Assembly: GCA_964388105.1 (NCBI GenBank)
Contig: CAYLYQ010000078.1
Location: 1-6,790 of the forward strand
Source: ZC4RG35 sp964388105
Lineage (GTDB): Bacteria; Actinomycetota; Acidimicrobiia; Spongiisociales; ZC4RG35
DNA: 6,790 nucleotides
Direction: 5' to 3'
Shown piece by piece: positions 5,598 through 6,790 of the stretch; within the stretch, counting starts at the first letter, position 1, and every line of letters begins with the position of its first letter. Made by a program: the position numbers and the translations under genes. The notes below the pieces were generated by a model. That model searched no databases. It saw only the letters and a list, made by a program, of their open reading frames with translations, and was not told the DNA's origin.

Positions 5598-6758
5598 TCA
5601 TGGCCCACGCCCGGTATCGCCCCGAGGCGGCGTTCGGGACACCCAATCCCTGATCTCTGCGGTGTGCTCGCCCAGACGCGGCGGTGGCGACACCGTCGCA
5701 TCACCCATGGACACCGGGGACCGCACGAGGTTGAGCGGGCCTCGCACCGTGTCGAGCACCGACTCCACTCGTGCTGCGCCTTCCGGTGCCGAGAAGACCT
5801 CGTCGACGGTGCGAACCGGGCCGGACGGAACACCAGCCGCCATCAGTGCATCGACCCACCGGTCTCTCGTGTCGGTGGCGAACGTCTCCGTGAGAGTGGC
5901 GATCAGCTCCTCCCGGTTGGCGACCCGTGCGGAGTTCGTGGCGAACCTGGGGTCGTCGGCAAGATCGGAGCGTCCCACGGCGGCGCACGCCGCCCGGTAC
6001 TGCTTCTCCCCCGCCGCTGCCATCACGAACCAGCCGTCCGCCGCCCGGAACGCCTGATAAGGGACGATGTTGGGGTGGGCGCTCCCCGACGCCCGCGGCA
6101 CCACTCCCCCGAGCAGATAGTTGGACGCCTGGTTGACGAGCGACGCCACGCTCGAGTCGAACAGGCCCACCTCGAGGGCCTCGCCGACCCCGGTGGCGTC
6201 CCTGCGGCGGAGTGCGGCCAGGATGGCGATCGCCGCATGGAGACCGGCGATCACGTCGAGCAAGGCGACACCCATCTTCGCCGGTTCGCCGTCGGCCGTC
6301 CCGGTGATCGACATGAACCCCGAGATCGCCTGCATCTGCAGGTCGTACCCCGGCAGGTCACGCATCCCGTCGTTGGTGAACGCCGGCATCGAGCAGTAGA
6401 CGAGGCCGGGGTTGGAACCCCGCGCCGTCTCGAAGTCGAGCCCGAAGCGCGCCAGGACACCCGGACGGAAGTTCTCCACCACCACATCGGCCCGATCGAC
6501 GATGCCCCGAGCCAGTTCCAGGTCGGGAGCTTCAGTGAAATCGAGGGCAACGGAACGCTTGTTGCGGTTGACGGAGAGGAAGTAGGCGGCGTCTTCCCCG
6601 ACGAACGGAGGGCCCCAGGACCGGGTCTCATCGCCCCGCACCGGGTGCTCGATCTTGATCACGTCGGCGCCCAGATCGGCCAGGACCATGGTGCACATCG
6701 GTCCGGCGAGGATCCGCGTGAAATCTGCGACGACCACGCCGGCGAGCGGTTGAGACAT
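5598..6758 (-). CDS. CaiB/BaiF family (family III) CoA-transferase
   Basis: A complete 386-residue family III CoA-transferase; these enzymes move CoA between an acyl-CoA donor and a carboxylic acid acceptor in the cytoplasm. The large domain begins with PLAGVVVADFTRILAGPMCT (4-23), LADLGADVIKIEHP (26-39), RSWGPPF (46-52) and NRNKRSVALD (64-73). VVENFRPGVLARFGL (93-107) and LPGYDLQMQAISGFMSITG (135-153) follow. The expected catalytic aspartate is D168 in GVALLDVIAG, before HAAIAILAALRRRDATGVGE (174-193). The C-terminal part carries the usual linker and ANREELIATL block (280-289). The start at 6758 lacks a clear SD but begins the family's normal N-terminus. The acid used cannot be named; relatives act on carnitine, bile acids, oxalate, succinate or mesaconate. 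The following SDR suggests catabolism of an oxygenated or steroid-like acid, which is inference only. Confidence 0.93.
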   Translation of the reverse strand: MSQPLAGVVVADFTRILAGPMCTMVLADLGADVIKIEHPVRGDETRSWGPPFVGEDAAYFLSVNRNKRSVALDFTEAPDLELARGIVDRADVVVENFRPGVLARFGLDFETARGSNPGLVYCSMPAFTNDGMRDLPGYDLQMQAISGFMSITGTADGEPAKMGVALLDVIAGLHAAIAILAALRRRDATGVGEALEVGLFDSSVASLVNQASNYLLGGVVPRASGSAHPNIVPYQAFRAADGWFVMAAAGEKQYRAACAAVGRSDLADDPRFATNSARVANREELIATLTETFATDTRDRWVDALMAAGVPSGPVRTVDEVFSAPEGAARVESVLDTVRGPLNLVRSPVSMGDATVSPPPRLGEHTAEIRDWVSRTPPRGDTGRGP

Positions 6759-6790
6759 CAGCCGCGCACGATAACGAGGCTCGCAATCCC

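Noticed and set aside
6759..6790. TATCGT as a possible -10 element upstream of the CoA-transferase
   Set aside because: It matches TAnnnT on the minus strand, but its -35 region would fall at or beyond the window edge, and a single hexamer is too weak to call.

Overview
The window is GC-rich and densely packed, with seven protein-coding genes on both strands, mostly short spacers and no RNA genes, insertion sequences, CRISPR arrays or phage genes that I can see. GC-rich codon use, GTG and TTG starts with clear Shine-Dalgarno (SD) sequences, and the mix of family III CoA-transferase, SDR, MDR, DUF885, DUF421 and a Nudix/winged-helix protein suggest a high-GC actinobacterium, perhaps of the Acidimicrobiia type. 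That placement is inference, since the window holds no marker gene. Two runs of exactly 100 N (1098-1197 and 3564-3663) mark scaffold joins in a draft or metagenome assembly. Both cut genes, and family architecture suggests that both hide more than 100 bases.

Layout. (1) 28-1455 (+): a DUF885 peptidase-like protein whose expected HExxH metal-site region falls in the first gap. (2) 1493-3523 (-): a two-gene unit, ADP-ribosylglycohydrolase then a zinc-free MDR oxidoreductase, 3 bases apart and so probably co-transcribed. (3) 3664-4125 (+): the C-terminal part of a Nudix protein with an NrtR-type winged helix. It diverges from the glycohydrolase; its Nudix box and the shared intergenic region are lost in the second gap. 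(4) 4220-4759 (+): a DUF421/YetF-type membrane protein, downstream of the Nudix gene and preceded by a tandem 16-base imperfect repeat. (5) 4766-6758 (-): a CaiB/BaiF CoA-transferase followed by an SDR oxidoreductase, probably one operon, converging on the DUF421 gene with 6 bases between stop codons.

How they may work together. The most coherent theme is ADP-ribose/NAD metabolism. A Nudix-type ADP-ribose sensor or hydrolase lies divergent from an enzyme that releases ADP-ribose from modified targets, which is in turn coupled to a nicotinamide-cofactor-dependent oxidoreductase. The CoA-transferase/SDR pair looks like catabolism of a CoA-activated acid and is probably unrelated. I see no clear evidence of a wholly new system. 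The divergent Nudix/ADP-ribosylglycohydrolase locus is the best candidate for follow-up, and its decisive part is hidden by the gap.
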